Shown here piece by piece: positions 1-9,373 of a stretch of DNA of 64,000 bases. The translations under genes were made by a program, and so were the position numbers. The first letter of the stretch is position 1. Every line of letters starts with the position of its first letter. The DNA is from Yponomeuta sedellus. Its lineage: Eukaryota > Arthropoda > Insecta > Lepidoptera > Yponomeutidae. The DNA is taken from positions 12,615,894 to 12,679,893 of the forward strand of contig OW203747.1 of the NCBI GenBank assembly GCA_934045075.1, written 5' to 3'. Below the pieces are notes generated by a model. It searched no databases. It was not told the DNA's origin and saw only the letters and a program-made list of their open reading frames with translations.

Positions 1-205
1 CCGCCAGTCGGGAATATTTGCTTGCATTAATAATGCTAATGTTGCCACTAGTGGTTGGGTGATTAATGGAGCTGGCAACACAATCCGCCGTGGTGGTCTG
101 TCGGTAGAACTCACGTCTCACTAGCGAAATGTCGTGGGCTCGAAACCCGGCCAGTTAGAAACTGAGATATAGTAAAATAAAAAACATGTCAAATTTATCT
201 ATAAC
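1..205. other. Unassigned left edge with a possible tRNA-like stretch
   Basis: No open frame is supported. Around 85-155 there is a segment with a B-box-like 'gggctcgaaaccc' about 40 bases after a weak A-box-like run. It could be the head of a decayed tRNA-derived SINE. It does not fold convincingly as a tRNA. Confidence 0.25.
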
Positions 206-235
206 TTGGATTTTGTAAGTTTCGAAGGTTCAGTG

Positions 236-400
236 TTTTCTAAGGTTAACACTAGCGCTAGACATAATAAAAACGGACTTTACTCGTTTTATTTTACATT
301 TTTCACAATTTTTCGACGTTTCGGCACTTTTTCCAGTACCGTGGTCTCGGAAGACAGAGGTGACAGGCGTATTTTTGAAATCATTAACTATTTATTACGA
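236..400 (+). mobile_element. End fragment of a TIR DNA element ('cgacgtttcgg' family)
   Basis: The block containing 'cgacgtttcggcacttttt' and 'gtggtctcgg' recurs at 29383-29583. At 238-275 it starts with 'aaggttaacactagcgctag'. The other copy ends at 29546-29583 with the reverse complement of that sequence. The two fragments therefore look like opposite ends of one family with inverted termini. No transposase is visible. A short relative forms a palindrome at 53690-53830. Confidence 0.5.
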
Positions 401-401
401 A

Positions 402-967
402 TGTTCGTTAATTTACTTGGATTTTGTGAGTTACTAATACTCGTTCATTTACTTGGATTTCGTAAGTTAGGAATATTTTTTTCCTTACTTGGATTTTTAC
501 GTTACGAATATTTTCTTCATATACTTGGATTTCGTAAATTACGAATATTTATTCCTTTACTTAGATTTTATAAGTTAGGGATATTCGTTCATTTACTTGG
601 ATTTTGTGAGTTTCTAACATTTGCCTATTCGAAAGGTTTTGTAACTTACTTACTAATAAGTATCTATTTAATGCACTAACTGGTAATGACAATTTTAAAA
701 AACCTATTTAGCGGCTAAAAATTCGAAATTTCACTCATGCCGGTAAGTCGCCTTGACTCAGTTGGGAGAACGCTGGCACGGTTAGCCAGAGGTCGCGGGC
801 TTGAGTCCCGGCATGGTTGGAATTTTCAGAATAGTTTTTTTACTAATATTTGTTCATATACTTGAATTTAGTAAGTTACGAACATTCGTTTATTTAGTTG
901 GAATTTAGAAGTTTCGAATATTTGTTTATATACTTGGGTTTATAAGTTATAAACTGTGTTGTTTATG
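402..967. repeat. 36-bp minisatellite, interrupted by a tRNA-like insertion
   Basis: The motif 'acttggatttcgtaagtta' recurs at 415, 451, 487, 523, 559 and 595, and again at 860, 896 and 932. The spacing is exactly 36 bases. Because 36 is a multiple of three the array stays open as a 157-residue frame (206-679) with a 12-residue repeat, so that frame is treated as a repeat artefact. A tRNA-like element at about 664-840 splits the array. Confidence 0.85.
664..840 (-). mobile_element. tRNA-like element (family A), 5' part inverted
   Basis: The left side carries the complement of the family tail ('aatgcactaac') and of the 3' region ('aaaacctatttagcggct'). It then switches to the forward tRNA-like module ('gactcagttgggagaac', 'gggcttgagtcccgg'). 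It interrupts the 36-bp minisatellite. Short 'ttactaata' repeats flank it and may be the target duplication. Confidence 0.6.
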
Positions 968-1074
968 GATATTACAAGTGGATAGATTTTTATAGAAGAT
1001 TACTAATATTTCTTTTTCGTTTACTTTCATTTTTTAAGTTACAAATATTTACGAATTTACGTATGTGTGTCAGT

Positions 1075-1160
1075 AGGCGGCTTGTCAAGGAGAACGACGT
1101 TTAAAATTGTCAATCCGCGGTGGGCACGCATGTTTATTAAGCCCTCTCTCTGAGACAAGG
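1075..1160 (+). repeat. SINE/LINE 3'-tail fragment ('ccaatccgcggtgggc')
   Basis: The segment around 'gtcaatccgcggtgggcacg' followed by 'attaagccc..tctctgag' is shared with 10240-10310 and, more diverged, with 48600-48680. At 10112-10310 it forms the 3' part of a longer tRNA-headed SINE (family D), so this is probably a 5'-truncated piece of that tail. Confidence 0.5.
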
Positions 1161-1344
1161 CTTTAAGTTAAACGTAGATTTATCTAGCTTCTGATAACGT
1201 TACAGTCTTTATAAAAACGCCATTCTTTAAAAATCTCCTCAGAGACAGTTTAAATAGTCTGTGATAAAGGGGAAAACGTAACCACAGATTATTTGTATTA
1301 TTTCTCAGGGGTGTTTTAGACGACTCGTGTTTTTATAAGTAACA

Positions 1345-1540
1345 CCGTTAGTTTATGAATGTTTTGCAAAACTTTGTGTGAAATCCGGCGTACCTACTGT
1401 AATGCTTGTAGTAAAAGCAGTCAATTAGGGCCGCTAGTAATTTGATAGCTGTACCGTACACCACAATGTACCGTTTACAGACCAGCCGAACGAATTCGAA
1501 CAATCTCTCGTTTGTGGCAATGTCATGTGACTGACCGATC
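1345..1540. other. Unassigned interval
   Basis: I see no coding signal, repeat or terminal structure here. It lies directly upstream of the inverted 5S-SINE pair. Confidence 0.3.
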
Positions 1541-1544
1541 CCAA

Positions 1545-1800
1545 TCGAGTCGCTCGCTCGTAGCCCCGGCTGCCTGAGTGATCTTAAACGATCACGAAGG
1601 TTAAGCAAAATAGGGCGCGTTCAGTGCATGGATGGGTGACGTCTATGACTAACGCTAGTGGCATTTTTCCGAGCAGTTCCGTGCTTCGCAAAGCACGCTA
1701 AGCAGTTGGTGCTGGCTGCCATCGATAGATGGTAGTCGTTAAGCCAAGTCAGAGGCCTCAGGGCGGCTTGAAAACTTCTGACCGTAAGACCAGCCACTAG
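1545..1800 (+). mobile_element. 5S-rRNA-like SINE, subtype 2, head and body
   Basis: At 1590-1640 the sequence lines up without gaps with the internal promoter half of metazoan 5S rRNA as I remember it, 41 of 51 bases identical, including 'ggttaagcaa' (box A region) and 'tggatgggtgac' (box C region). The downstream body ('cgctagtggcatttttccga', 'gaggcctcagggcggcttg') is the same as in the other family members. The copy runs into an oppositely oriented copy at about 1800. Confidence 0.7.
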
Positions 1801-1995
1801 TCTTGCAAGTCTCTGACATAGCTTAACGACTGACATTACGTGACAGCCGGAACCAACGGTTTAACGCGCGTTGCGGAGCATGGGAGCGTTCGCAAAAATG
1901 TCACTAGCGGTAGTCACGGGACGATCACCCATCGTGCACCAGACCGCGCCTGTTGTTAGTTAACTCAAGTGATTGATTCCAATCACTCGAATCGA
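1801..1995 (-). mobile_element. 5S-rRNA-like SINE, subtype 1, head portion
   Basis: This is the reverse complement of the family: 'cttaacgactgacatta' to 'caagtgattgattccaatca'. The 5S-like block is at its right end ('gcgcctgttgttagttaact'). It abuts the plus-strand subtype-2 copy, making a head-out inverted pair. Confidence 0.65.
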
Positions 1996-2293
1996 CTAAG
2001 GCTGTAACTATGTAACTACGTGTCGTGTGTCATTTATACACACTGGAGTTTTTACGTCGAAAAAGAAGGAATTCGTTCGGTCGGTCTAAACGCATCATTA
2101 CGCATCACGCGGTTAACATGTGTACTGAAATTGGATCGTGCATTAGGCTCGCTATTTTGGGAATCATCGTCGTTTGTTATGTATGAGTGATGTGATTGTT
2201 TGTGAATGTTTCATAGCGAATCAAAAATGTAATTGGTAAGCTGATAGCGGTAGTTATTTGGAGCGTTCGCAGGCGAGAATAGAATGGAATTTC

Positions 2294-2500
2294 GACGGCC
2301 TCGGTGGCGCAGCCATTTGGCACGCTGACTTTAAAACCGAAGGTCTCGGGTTCGATCCCCGGCCGGGTCAAACTAGGAAACGAACTTTTCTAGTTTGTCT
2401 CGGGTCTTGGATGTTATCTTTGTATTTCCTGTATTAAATCTAAAATTATATTATAGGGCTAGCAAGATTTGTGTAATGTGCCCATGAATGTTTAATATAA
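2294..2500 (+). mobile_element. tRNA-derived SINE, family B
   Basis: The head is tRNA-like with an A-box-like 'cggtggcgcagccatttgg' and a B box 'gggttcgatcccc'. It is followed by 'aaactaggaaacgaac' and 'tagtttgtctcgggtcttgg'. The same unit occurs at 22790-23045 and 46729-46935. The 3' part ends near 'gtccatgaat' plus AT-rich sequence, suggesting LINE-dependent retroposition. Confidence 0.75.
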
Positions 2501-2524
2501 TTTAAACAGTTTATTATTTTTTCT

Positions 2525-2995
2525 TCTTCTTTGGTCCCTTTACTCCTCTGTGGAGTCTGGGGCTGACACAAGAGCTTTCCATTTATCTCTGCCTACGGTT
2601 TGGGATGGTAGCTCCTGCCAAGTTTATTATTGTGTGCAACTGTGTGCAGTATATATTTGATTCGTCAATCTTTCTTCCTTCATCCTCTCCACATGTCCAA
2701 ACCAACGCAACATTCCTTTCTCAATTCTAGTCACTACATCCTGTTTCAGACCACAACTTTCTCTAATCAGACCTATATTGCGTATCCTGTCATTCATAGT
2801 AACACTACGCATACTTCTTAAGGACCTCATTTCTACTTCATTAGTCCTACTTTCTTGCTTCTTTTGCCACACCCAAGTCTTGCTACCATAAGTGTTGGGA
2901 CCAGAACACCATTATTAATACCCAATCTAGCTGTTTCGGAGACGTTTCGGCTACCCACAATGGAGGCACCGTTTACAAAATTTCCCGCTTTTACT
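2525..2995 (-). pseudogene. LINE ORF2 C-terminus remnant ('RWFGHVERM' family)
   Basis: The minus strand encodes, across 2627-2872, a piece reading ...EMRSLRSMRSVTMNDRIRN... then [18 protein letters not shown]. This is the C-terminal tail typical of a very common insect non-LTR retrotransposon ORF2, downstream of the reverse transcriptase domain. The catalytic part is absent and flanking sequence breaks the frame. Related remnants in the window are at 22207-22560, 32855-33400, 47876-48265 and 51525-51765. It is a dead 5'-truncated copy. Confidence 0.7.
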
Positions 2996-2998
2996 CTT

Positions 2999-3570
2999 TT
3001 TAGGGTTCCGTACCTCAAAAGGAAAAAACGGAACCCTTATAGGATCACTTTGTTGTCCGTCTGTCCGTCCGTCCGTCCGTCTGTCAAGACCCTTTTTCTC
3101 AGGAACGCGTGGAGGTATGAAGCTGAAATTTATATCAATTACTCAGGTCTACTGTCCCTTGAAGCTGTGAAAAAATCAAACTTCTAAGCCAACGCAATCA
3201 AAAGATACAGCAGTTTATGCCGCAAATTTTCGACACTTGCAAGGGAATCAAAACCTACAGGGTGCTTCCCGTGAACTCAGAATCTTGAAATTTGGTACGA
3301 AGCAACGTCTTATAGCATAGGTGAAGGAAAAATTACGAAAACCATAAATTTTTAGTTACATCACATAATATATTTTTTTTAATAATTTTAAACTTACTAC
3401 CCATTTCCTCATAAACGCGTAGAGGTATTAAATTGAAATTCATACCAAATACTCAGGTCTATAATACCTTTAAGCTGTAACATGTCGTAATGAACGAACT
3501 TTGTAAACCTTGCAGGTTTGTACGGAACCCTCGGTGCGCGAGTCTGACTCGCACTTGGCCGGTTTTTTTC
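2999..3570 (+). repeat. Dispersed repeat 'agggttccgtacctca...gcacttggccggttttttt'
   Basis: It begins 'agggttccgtacctcaaaag', has a (GTCC)n-like run 'gtccgtccgtccgtc', and ends with 'tacggaaccctcggtgcg' and 'gactcgcacttggccgg' plus a T run. Fragments recur at 19238-20130 and 38232-38275. I recognise it as a repeat widespread in lepidopteran genomes but cannot assign its class. Internally two similar segments ('aacgcgtggaggtatgaagc' and 'aacgcgtagaggtattaaat') suggest an old duplication. Confidence 0.6.
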
Positions 3571-4195
3571 TGTTTCATCTCCACACTTTCCATCCCTCGT
3601 AAACCGGCTCCCAGATAGACAGATTCTTTTAAAATGTCCAGATACATAATTAACAGGAATACGTGATGTTTACTCTATTACTTCTCTTGTTACAGGGGAA
3701 GAGCATGAAATAACTACTTAAGGCTGCATGTCATGTAAAAAATAAGCGACCCCGAACTCTTAACACAGTCGATCGCAAATTCAGTCTACGTCACTAATGC
3801 ATAATAATAGTTATGAGAACAGAATTTATCTGTTGGTTTGCTTCATACTAATGGTACTTTAGTGATTGAGATGAAGCTGTTTTCCGAGGCAGGAACAAAT
3901 AAACTCGAGAGGAGTTGAGCCGATAATAGGGACGGAGGGAGGCACTTATGCCTCAGCGAGGAAGGTAAAATATAGGAATATTTCACAGATCAATGGGTGC
4001 GCTTCTTTAGTGGAAAATTTCCCTATTCTTACCGTGATCTATAGTGGAAATATAAAGCTTAGGAAAATAAGCCTGACTAGAAATCACAAATCTCATTTTA
4101 AAGAATGTCAATATGCAATGTTATTGTTGCTGCTAACCTAAGGAAGGCAAGTAATCAAGGAAGTGAAGGTGGTCAGTAGCATAGTTTTGTCAAAG
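3571..4195. other. Unassigned interval
   Basis: No supported gene, repeat boundary or RNA is visible over these roughly 600 bases. Confidence 0.3.
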
Positions 4196-4196
4196 T

Positions 4197-4355
4197 TGAA
4201 AAAGCAAGATAAGATAAGAATATTCTTTATTGTACACTGGAAAAACAACAAATACAAAACAATTGCAAATATACATAGTACAATTGGCGGCCTTATTGCT
4301 AAAAGCAATTTCTTCCAGACAACCTTACGATGGAAAGTTGCTGAAGGAAATTAGA
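4197..4355 (-). repeat. LINE 3'-end fragment ('tgtacaataaagaatatt' tail family)
   Basis: On the minus strand it ends 'gtacaataaagaatattctt' after 'ataaggccgccaattgtac'. The same 3' end is seen at 12690-12785, 16430-16510, 18950-19085, 20133-20285, 40811-40985, 44285-44375, 50915-51025 and 62570-62712. The '...cttccagacaacctt' motif also lies just beyond the LINE coding remnant at 13500-14215, which suggests these are 5'-truncated 3' UTR pieces of that LINE lineage. Confidence 0.6.
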
Positions 4356-4456
4356 AAGACGGGTAGCCAGTGCAAATTTGAATATTGATACATAGTTATA
4401 CTTAATAATAATACACTTACATACCGTTACTTATATAAACTTATAATTTATTATAA

Positions 4457-4462
<6 letters not shown>

Positions 4463-4543
<81 letters not shown>
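4463..4543. repeat. (TA)n microsatellite
   Basis: About 80 bases of nearly pure alternating TA, immediately upstream of the tRNA-like insertion at 4572. Confidence 0.95.
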
Positions 4544-4549
<6 letters not shown>

Positions 4550-4571
4550 CATATATAAGCAAGTCATTAAT

Positions 4572-4759
4572 AACCTATTTTAGAGGCTAAAAATTTCACC
4601 CATGCCGGGATTCGAACCCGCAACCTCTGGCTATCCGTGCCAGCGCTCTACCAATTGAGCCAATGGGCGACTCACCGGCATCAGTGAAATTTCAAACCTC
4701 TTTACACTATTCTCTGTATTATGTACACGGGTTAGTGCATTAAAAATAAAAAATAGTAT
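4572..4759 (+). mobile_element. tRNA-like element (family A), 5' part inverted, with target duplication
   Basis: It is flanked by the direct repeat 'aagtcattaat' at 4561-4571 and 4760-4770. The left three quarters are the complement of the tRNA-like module and upstream body ('gccgggattcgaacccgc', 'gtattatgtac'). The last 40 bases are the forward tail ('cacgggttagtgcattaaaa'). This is the layout of a 5'-inverted retroposed copy. Confidence 0.75.
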
Positions 4760-4799
4760 AAGTCATTAATGCCTATGAAATCTAGAATAGGTGACGAAA

Positions 4800-4870
4800 G
4801 TAAAGTTATTTTATTACTGTTATGTGCTCTGGTGTACAATAAACAATATTCTTATTATATTTTTAATAAA
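4800..4870 (+). repeat. LINE 3'-tail fragment
   Basis: It contains 'ggtgtacaataaacaatatt' followed by AT-rich sequence, the same 3' end as at 20133-20285. It lies just upstream of the CR1-like LINE. Confidence 0.5.
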
Positions 4871-4956
4871 ATTAAATTTATTTTTTATTAATTAAAAATG
4901 AAAGAAGAGGAAGTAAGATATATACAACAATGGTGTAAAAAGAGGAAGAGGAATAA

Positions 4957-5343
4957 GAGCTCGATGAAAAAGACTTAGTAAGTGCGGAGCGTGTGGGCTC
5001 TCCACGGCCGCTATCGGAGGGCGGTGCGCCCGCCCGCCCGCGTACTGTCATTGTGCGCCTGACCCGACGCGCGCCACGTGACGATTTACTGCGCGCGGCA
5101 CGAGTACGCCGCGGTGTGACCACTGAAGGCCTAGCGCTCCCCGGCCCTGCGAGACCTTTCTACATTAATGAGCGCTTGACAAAGTTCAACCGTGAATTAT
5201 TCCAAAAAGCGCGTGAACTGGCCAGAGAACATAAATTTCAGTACGTGTGGACACGCGATGGAAAGATATTCGCACGAAAGGAGCATGGAGCGATGCGTCA
5301 CCGTTTGAGTTTGGAAAGCGATCTGCAAAGAGTTTTTTTATAA
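4957..5343 (+). pseudogene. LINE ORF1 C-terminal fragment (RNA-binding / FP-like domain)
   Basis: The frame is open from just after a stop at 4954-4956 to the stop at 5341-5343. It begins ELDEKDLVSAERVGSPR, then has basic ...RRAPRDDLLRAARVRR and FYINERLTKFNRELFQKARE, then FQYVWTRDGKIFARKEHG. The last two blocks match the C-terminal pattern of ORF1 proteins that resemble the baculovirus FP protein C-terminal domain. These proteins bind element RNA in the ribonucleoprotein particle. Family ORF1s are normally several hundred residues with an N-terminal coiled coil, which is missing here, so this is a 5'-truncated product. It is in the same frame as ORF2. A GTG at 4993 is not a plausible eukaryotic start. 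Confidence 0.7.
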
Positions 5344-5589
5344 CTTGTGATCTCGTTCTATTTTTTGTTCTCGTATTATATTTGCATAAGTACCTATTCA
5401 GTAATATCGTACCTAATGGCACTATAAACAGCTTAAAACAACACTTAGAACACTATTCAAAAGAAATTTATAATCAGAGTCACAAGTCTATACACTTACA
5501 CACACTTACACTTCACAAATACATTAACACACCCGCATACTTAAAAATATTGCATAATTACTATAAAATATTACTTAATAACATTACTA

Positions 5590-8487
5590 ATGGCTAATGG
5601 AAACAAAAAAAGTTTGAGATTAGGGTTATTAAATGCTAGATCTTTAAATACTGGTCAGGATGAACTGATTGTGTCAGTCTTAACATATAAACCTGATATC
5701 CTAGCGATCAACGAAACTTGGCTGAAAGCAGGAGAGGAGAAGCTGGCACCTGCGCTTCCTAACTATAGTTTTGTTCACAGAGCTCGGCAGGGTAAAAGAG
5801 GTGGAGGTGTTGGCTTTTATATTAGACAGGGAATAGCTACTAAGATTCGCCGACATCCGCCTTCAGTATTGGAACAGCTATGGCTTGAGGTGCAACTTCC
5901 AGGTGCTACTCTGGCTCTCGGGACCGCTTACAGACCGGACGAAGTAAAAGTCCACGACACTTTGGACTGTCTAAGTGAGTCAGTCAACTCTATGGCCCGT
6001 TGCGATTACACTTGTTTTTTAGGAGATTTGAATATTGACATTTCTCGGGTGGAAACGCCGCAGGCTCGTGACCTATTATCGTTCTGTCACCAACACAACT
6101 TACATCAACTTGTTAATAAACCAACCCGAGTAACCGACCAATCGGAATCAACTATAGATATTGTTATGACAAATAATCTTTCTAGGTGTAAAAACGTCCA
6201 AATAATACATAATCAATGTTTGAGCGACCATGCAATGGTTCTTATAGATTTTGAAATAAAAAAACCCAAATTCATGAAACAGGTAATATATAAACGAATT
6301 TTAAAAAATATTGACTTCGATACCTTTTCTGCGGATCTTAGGTCTATTCCCTGGCAATCTATTACTAATTTAGATCATGTAGATGACATGGTTAATACAT
6401 TCAACAGTTACATTTTAACATTATTTAATATACATGCACCTTTGAGAAGAATAATTGTACGAGATAAACCAAAGCCATGGATCACGGACATGATAAAATT
6501 TATGATAAGTTTAAGAGATGAAGCATTAATGAAATCTATAAAAAATAAAACTGAGGCCTCAAAAATCTACTACAAATCTTTAAAAAACTTAATTACTTCC
6601 TCTATTGAAAGAGAGAAAAAAGCTTACTTTAACTATTCTATAAATAAACATATAAATAACCCAAACTTACTATGGAAAAATATCAAAAATACAACTTTAT
6701 ATGATAACCCCTGTAAAAACTTAATCCCTAGTCAACTAAACGACCCTGACAAAATAAATGATCACTTCTTATCCCTTCCACCATACAATGAATCCGATTT
6801 AAGGAAATTAACGAATGATGGAACCAGAGTGGAACAATCCTTTCATCTAGAACCCACAACAGAGTTAGAGGTTAAAAAAATTATAAATAGTATTAAGAAA
6901 ATGGCTACCGGTCACGATAAGATAAATATTGCAATGATTAAACTAACCCTTGATCTGACACTCCCAATTATAACAGCAATCGTAAACAAATCAATATTAT
7001 CAGATAAATTTCCGTCCTGCTGGAAGAGAGCACTAGTTAAACCCATACCAAAAAAGAACACTGTAACACAATTAAAAGACCTGCGCCCCATCTCAATTTT
7101 ACCAGTACTTTCAAAAGTAATAGAAAAAGTCATTCTTAATCAAATACAAAATTACTTACAAAGCTCAAATATAATACCAAAATTTCAATCAGGATTTCGT
7201 AAGGGGTATGGCACTGAGACCGCACTTTTACGAGTAACCGACGACTTAACTGAGGCTTCTGACGCAGGTTTAAGTAGTGTCATGGTTCTTCTTGATAACT
7301 CTCGAGCTTTTGACTGTTTACATCCAGATCTTGTCCTGGCTAAGCTCGAATACTATGGATTCTCAAAAAAAACATGTGAATGGTTTAAAACATATTTAAC
7401 TGGGAGAGAACAAATTGTGGTCACCGAGGGTTTGGAAGGCGAAAAAAGATATTCTTTGCTCGGGAAACTTGACCGAGGAGTGCCTCAAGGCTCACTATTA
7501 AGTCCAATAATTTTCTCAATTTTTACAGCAGACCTACCTAAATGTTTACATTCATCAAAATATCACCTGTACGCGGACGACACTCAACTATATTATTCAT
7601 TTGAAAGAAAAAAGATAACAGATGCAATAAAAGAAATAAACGACGACCTTGATCGCATCCTTGCATGGTCACGGAGAAATTCTCTGGTCCTAAACCCCAA
7701 TAAGTCACAAGTACTAGTATTAGGAACAAAAAAACAAATAAAACATGTTGTAGACTGTGAAGAGAAAGTAAAGATCAATGATATTACACTTGAGCAGGTA
7801 CCCGCAGTACGTAACTTGGGGCTGCTCTTGGATGGCGAACAAAAGTATGTAGAGCATGTCAATGGGAAAATTAGGAATGCATATTTTAAATTAAAAACCT
7901 TATACAAAATTAGACCTTATATAAAAGAAGAATTACGTTTACTTTTGACAGACTTGTTAGTACTTTCTCCCTTCATTTACTGCAGCTCTATTTATGGTCC
8001 TAGGCTAAATTCCAGTACAGAAAGAGCCATTCAGAGGGTACAAAATGCCTGTATCCGCTTCTGTTACAATGTACCCAGGAGGGAGCACATCACCCCCTAT
8101 CTTAATAAGAAAGGCATATTGAACATGAGTGCTAGAAGAGATCTACACTACGCATGTACTCTACAAAGAGTGATCTGGAATAAAAAACCAGATTATCTAT
8201 TTGAGAAACTAACATGGATAAGTAATGTAGTTCTTAAAAACCTTCGCTCTGCTACACAAAACCTGCTGAAGGGACCAACTTTCAAATCGGCACGATACCG
8301 TGGATGCTTTAAATTTAAGGCAGCAAAGATATGGAACGATCTTCCTCCACCATTGAGAAACAAAATGAATGTCCGAGTCTTCAAAAATAAATATAAATCA
8401 GCACTGCTCCAAAGACAGCTTGCTGCCGAAAATTTGAGGCATGCTTGGTCTAAAGATTTGTCCCTTAAAAAATATTTTAAATCTTAA
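5590..8487 (+). CDS. LINE ORF2: AP endonuclease plus reverse transcriptase (CR1/L2-like)
   Basis: A 965-residue intact frame that begins at an ATG and ends TAA. The N-terminal endonuclease (about residues 10-240) shows LLNARSL, DILAINETWLK (catalytic Glu), GGGVGFYIRQ, CFLGDLNID, a STIDIVMTN block and LSDHAMV (Asp213-His214). The reverse transcriptase (about 440-720) shows the FQSGFRKG block, motif A LLDNSRAFD with catalytic Asp569, GVPQGSLLSPIIF, and YADDTQLYY with Asp663-Asp664. The C-terminal region ends ...FKFKAAKIWNDLPPPLRNK, typical of CR1/L2-type ORF2. It nicks target DNA and reverse-transcribes the element RNA there. The position after Asp569 is Asn, where an aromatic or leucine is usual; no frameshift or stop is seen. 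Clade is inferred from motif style; Jockey is the alternative. Confidence 0.92.
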   Translation: MANGNKKSLRLGLLNARSLNTGQDELIVSVLTYKPDILAINETWLKAGEEKLAPALPNYSFVHRARQGKRGGGVGFYIRQGIATKIRRHPPSVLEQLWLEVQLPGATLALGTAYRPDEVKVHDTLDCLSESVNSMARCDYTCFLGDLNIDISRVETPQARDLLSFCHQHNLHQLVNKPTRVTDQSESTIDIVMTNNLSRCKNVQIIHNQCLSDHAMVLIDFEIKKPKFMKQVIYKRILKNIDFDTFSADLRSIPWQSITNLDHVDDMVNTFNSYILTLFNIHAPLRRIIVRDKPKPWITDMIKFMISLRDEALMKSIKNKTEASKIYYKSLKNLITSSIEREKKAYFNYSINKHINNPNLLWKNIKNTTLYDNPCKNLIPSQLNDPDKINDHFLSLPPYNESDLRKLTNDGTRVEQSFHLEPTTELEVKKIINSIKKMATGHDKINIAMIKLTLDLTLPIITAIVNKSILSDKFPSCWKRALVKPIPKKNTVTQLKDLRPISILPVLSKVIEKVILNQIQNYLQSSNIIPKFQSGFRKGYGTETALLRVTDDLTEASDAGLSSVMVLLDNSRAFDCLHPDLVLAKLEYYGFSKKTCEWFKTYLTGREQIVVTEGLEGEKRYSLLGKLDRGVPQGSLLSPIIFSIFTADLPKCLHSSKYHLYADDTQLYYSFERKKITDAIKEINDDLDRILAWSRRNSLVLNPNKSQVLVLGTKKQIKHVVDCEEKVKINDITLEQVPAVRNLGLLLDGEQKYVEHVNGKIRNAYFKLKTLYKIRPYIKEELRLLLTDLLVLSPFIYCSSIYGPRLNSSTERAIQRVQNACIRFCYNVPRREHITPYLNKKGILNMSARRDLHYACTLQRVIWNKKPDYLFEKLTWISNVVLKNLRSATQNLLKGPTFKSARYRGCFKFKAAKIWNDLPPPLRNKMNVRVFKNKYKSALLQRQLAAENLRHAWSKDLSLKKYFKS

Positions 8488-8546
8488 AAAATAAACCCTA
8501 GCCGTTTACATAGTCCATGACAATATACACACGCACACATACACCC

Positions 8547-8547
<1 letters not shown>

Positions 8548-8604
<57 letters not shown>
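8548..8604. repeat. (CA)n microsatellite in the LINE 3' UTR
   Basis: Nearly pure CA repeat 60 bases after the ORF2 stop, inside the element's 3' untranslated region. Confidence 0.95.
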
Positions 8605-8609
<5 letters not shown>

Positions 8610-9092
8610 TAAATACACACTACATTGCTGATTCTCATAAGAGTGCCATTCACGTACATACTTTTTTTTTTCATATAAATTATTTTTTTAATAAAAAAAT
8701 GTTTAGTAAGCTCCTTTTATTTAAGAAGAAAAATAGTTTTTTTTTTATCTCATATTTTAACAGATGTTTTGTTTCGTTGTTAATCGATCTTATATTAGTG
8801 GTTAGTTACCTAATTGATACAGCCCTCTTTACATTACTCCCGTACAACATCTCAGGGAGAAGGCAGTGGCTGAAAACCAGCGCTGTCCGGGGCTGACCCG
8901 GGTCAGCACCAGCTGAGCCACTACCTTTTGCCTTATTTTATAATATATTTTAAGTCTTACTTTGTTCAAGTTGTTTTTGATGAGGCAATAAAATTCTTTT
9001 TATTCTTTATTCTTATTCTTAAGAGGAGGTCGGCGTCAATCACGAGTCTCTTTATATTTTTACGGACATTATTTTCCACCAGCACACAATAG

Positions 9093-9373
9093 CAGCGGCG
9101 GATTTACAAATTTGCCGCTAGTAGGCTATTCAATTTTTGCCGCCCCTACTGACCTTTGAAATTTAATACGTTAGTTTAGTTCACAATCATATTAATTACA
9201 TTTATTCTGAAATTTTTTGCAACTTTATGATTTGTGTTCGGATATAAGTAACATATAATTATAAGTTTTTTTTATACCTGTAAGATAAAAAAAATTTGGG
9301 CCAAATTTGCCGCCCCTCTAAATCTGCCGCCCTAGGCTCCAGCCTACTTAGCCTTTTGGTAAATCCGCCACTG
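9093..9373. mobile_element. hAT-type MITE with 8-bp target duplication
   Basis: A 281-base element with inverted ends 'cagcggcggatttac' and 'gtaaatccgccactg'. It is flanked by the perfect 8-bp direct repeat 'cacaatag' at 9085-9092 and 9374-9381. An 8-bp duplication and ends starting CAG are the hAT signature. There is no coding capacity. It contains two 'ttgccgcccct' stretches. Confidence 0.85.

Larger units (their letters stand above)
4957..9022 (+). mobile_element. CR1/L2-like non-LTR retrotransposon, 5'-truncated, ORF2 intact
   Basis: The element comprises the C-terminal end of ORF1 (4957-5343), a 246-base spacer, an intact ORF2 (5590-8487) and a 3' UTR. The 3' UTR contains a CA microsatellite (8548-8604), the segment 'gagaaggcagtggctgaaaa', and a terminal run of irregular 'attctt' repeats ending near 9022. 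CR1-group elements usually end in short tandem repeats rather than poly(A), which fits. The true 5' end is missing and a target-site duplication could not be identified. The intact ORF2 suggests recent insertion. Confidence 0.8.

Noticed and set aside
206..679. 157-residue open frame resembling a hydrophobic membrane protein
   Set aside because: It is produced by a 36-bp tandem repeat whose period is a multiple of three; there is no promoter, splice or start context.
402..967. Regularly spaced 36-base repeats as a CRISPR array
   Set aside because: The units are contiguous with no unique spacers and this is animal nuclear DNA.
1590..1640. A 5S rRNA gene
   Set aside because: Only the internal promoter half matches, with about ten differences, and it is joined to a SINE body; the 5' and 3' ends of 5S rRNA are absent.
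4957..5343. The FP-like domain as evidence of an integrated baculovirus
   Set aside because: The same domain is a normal part of LINE ORF1 proteins, and this frame is followed directly by the LINE ORF2.
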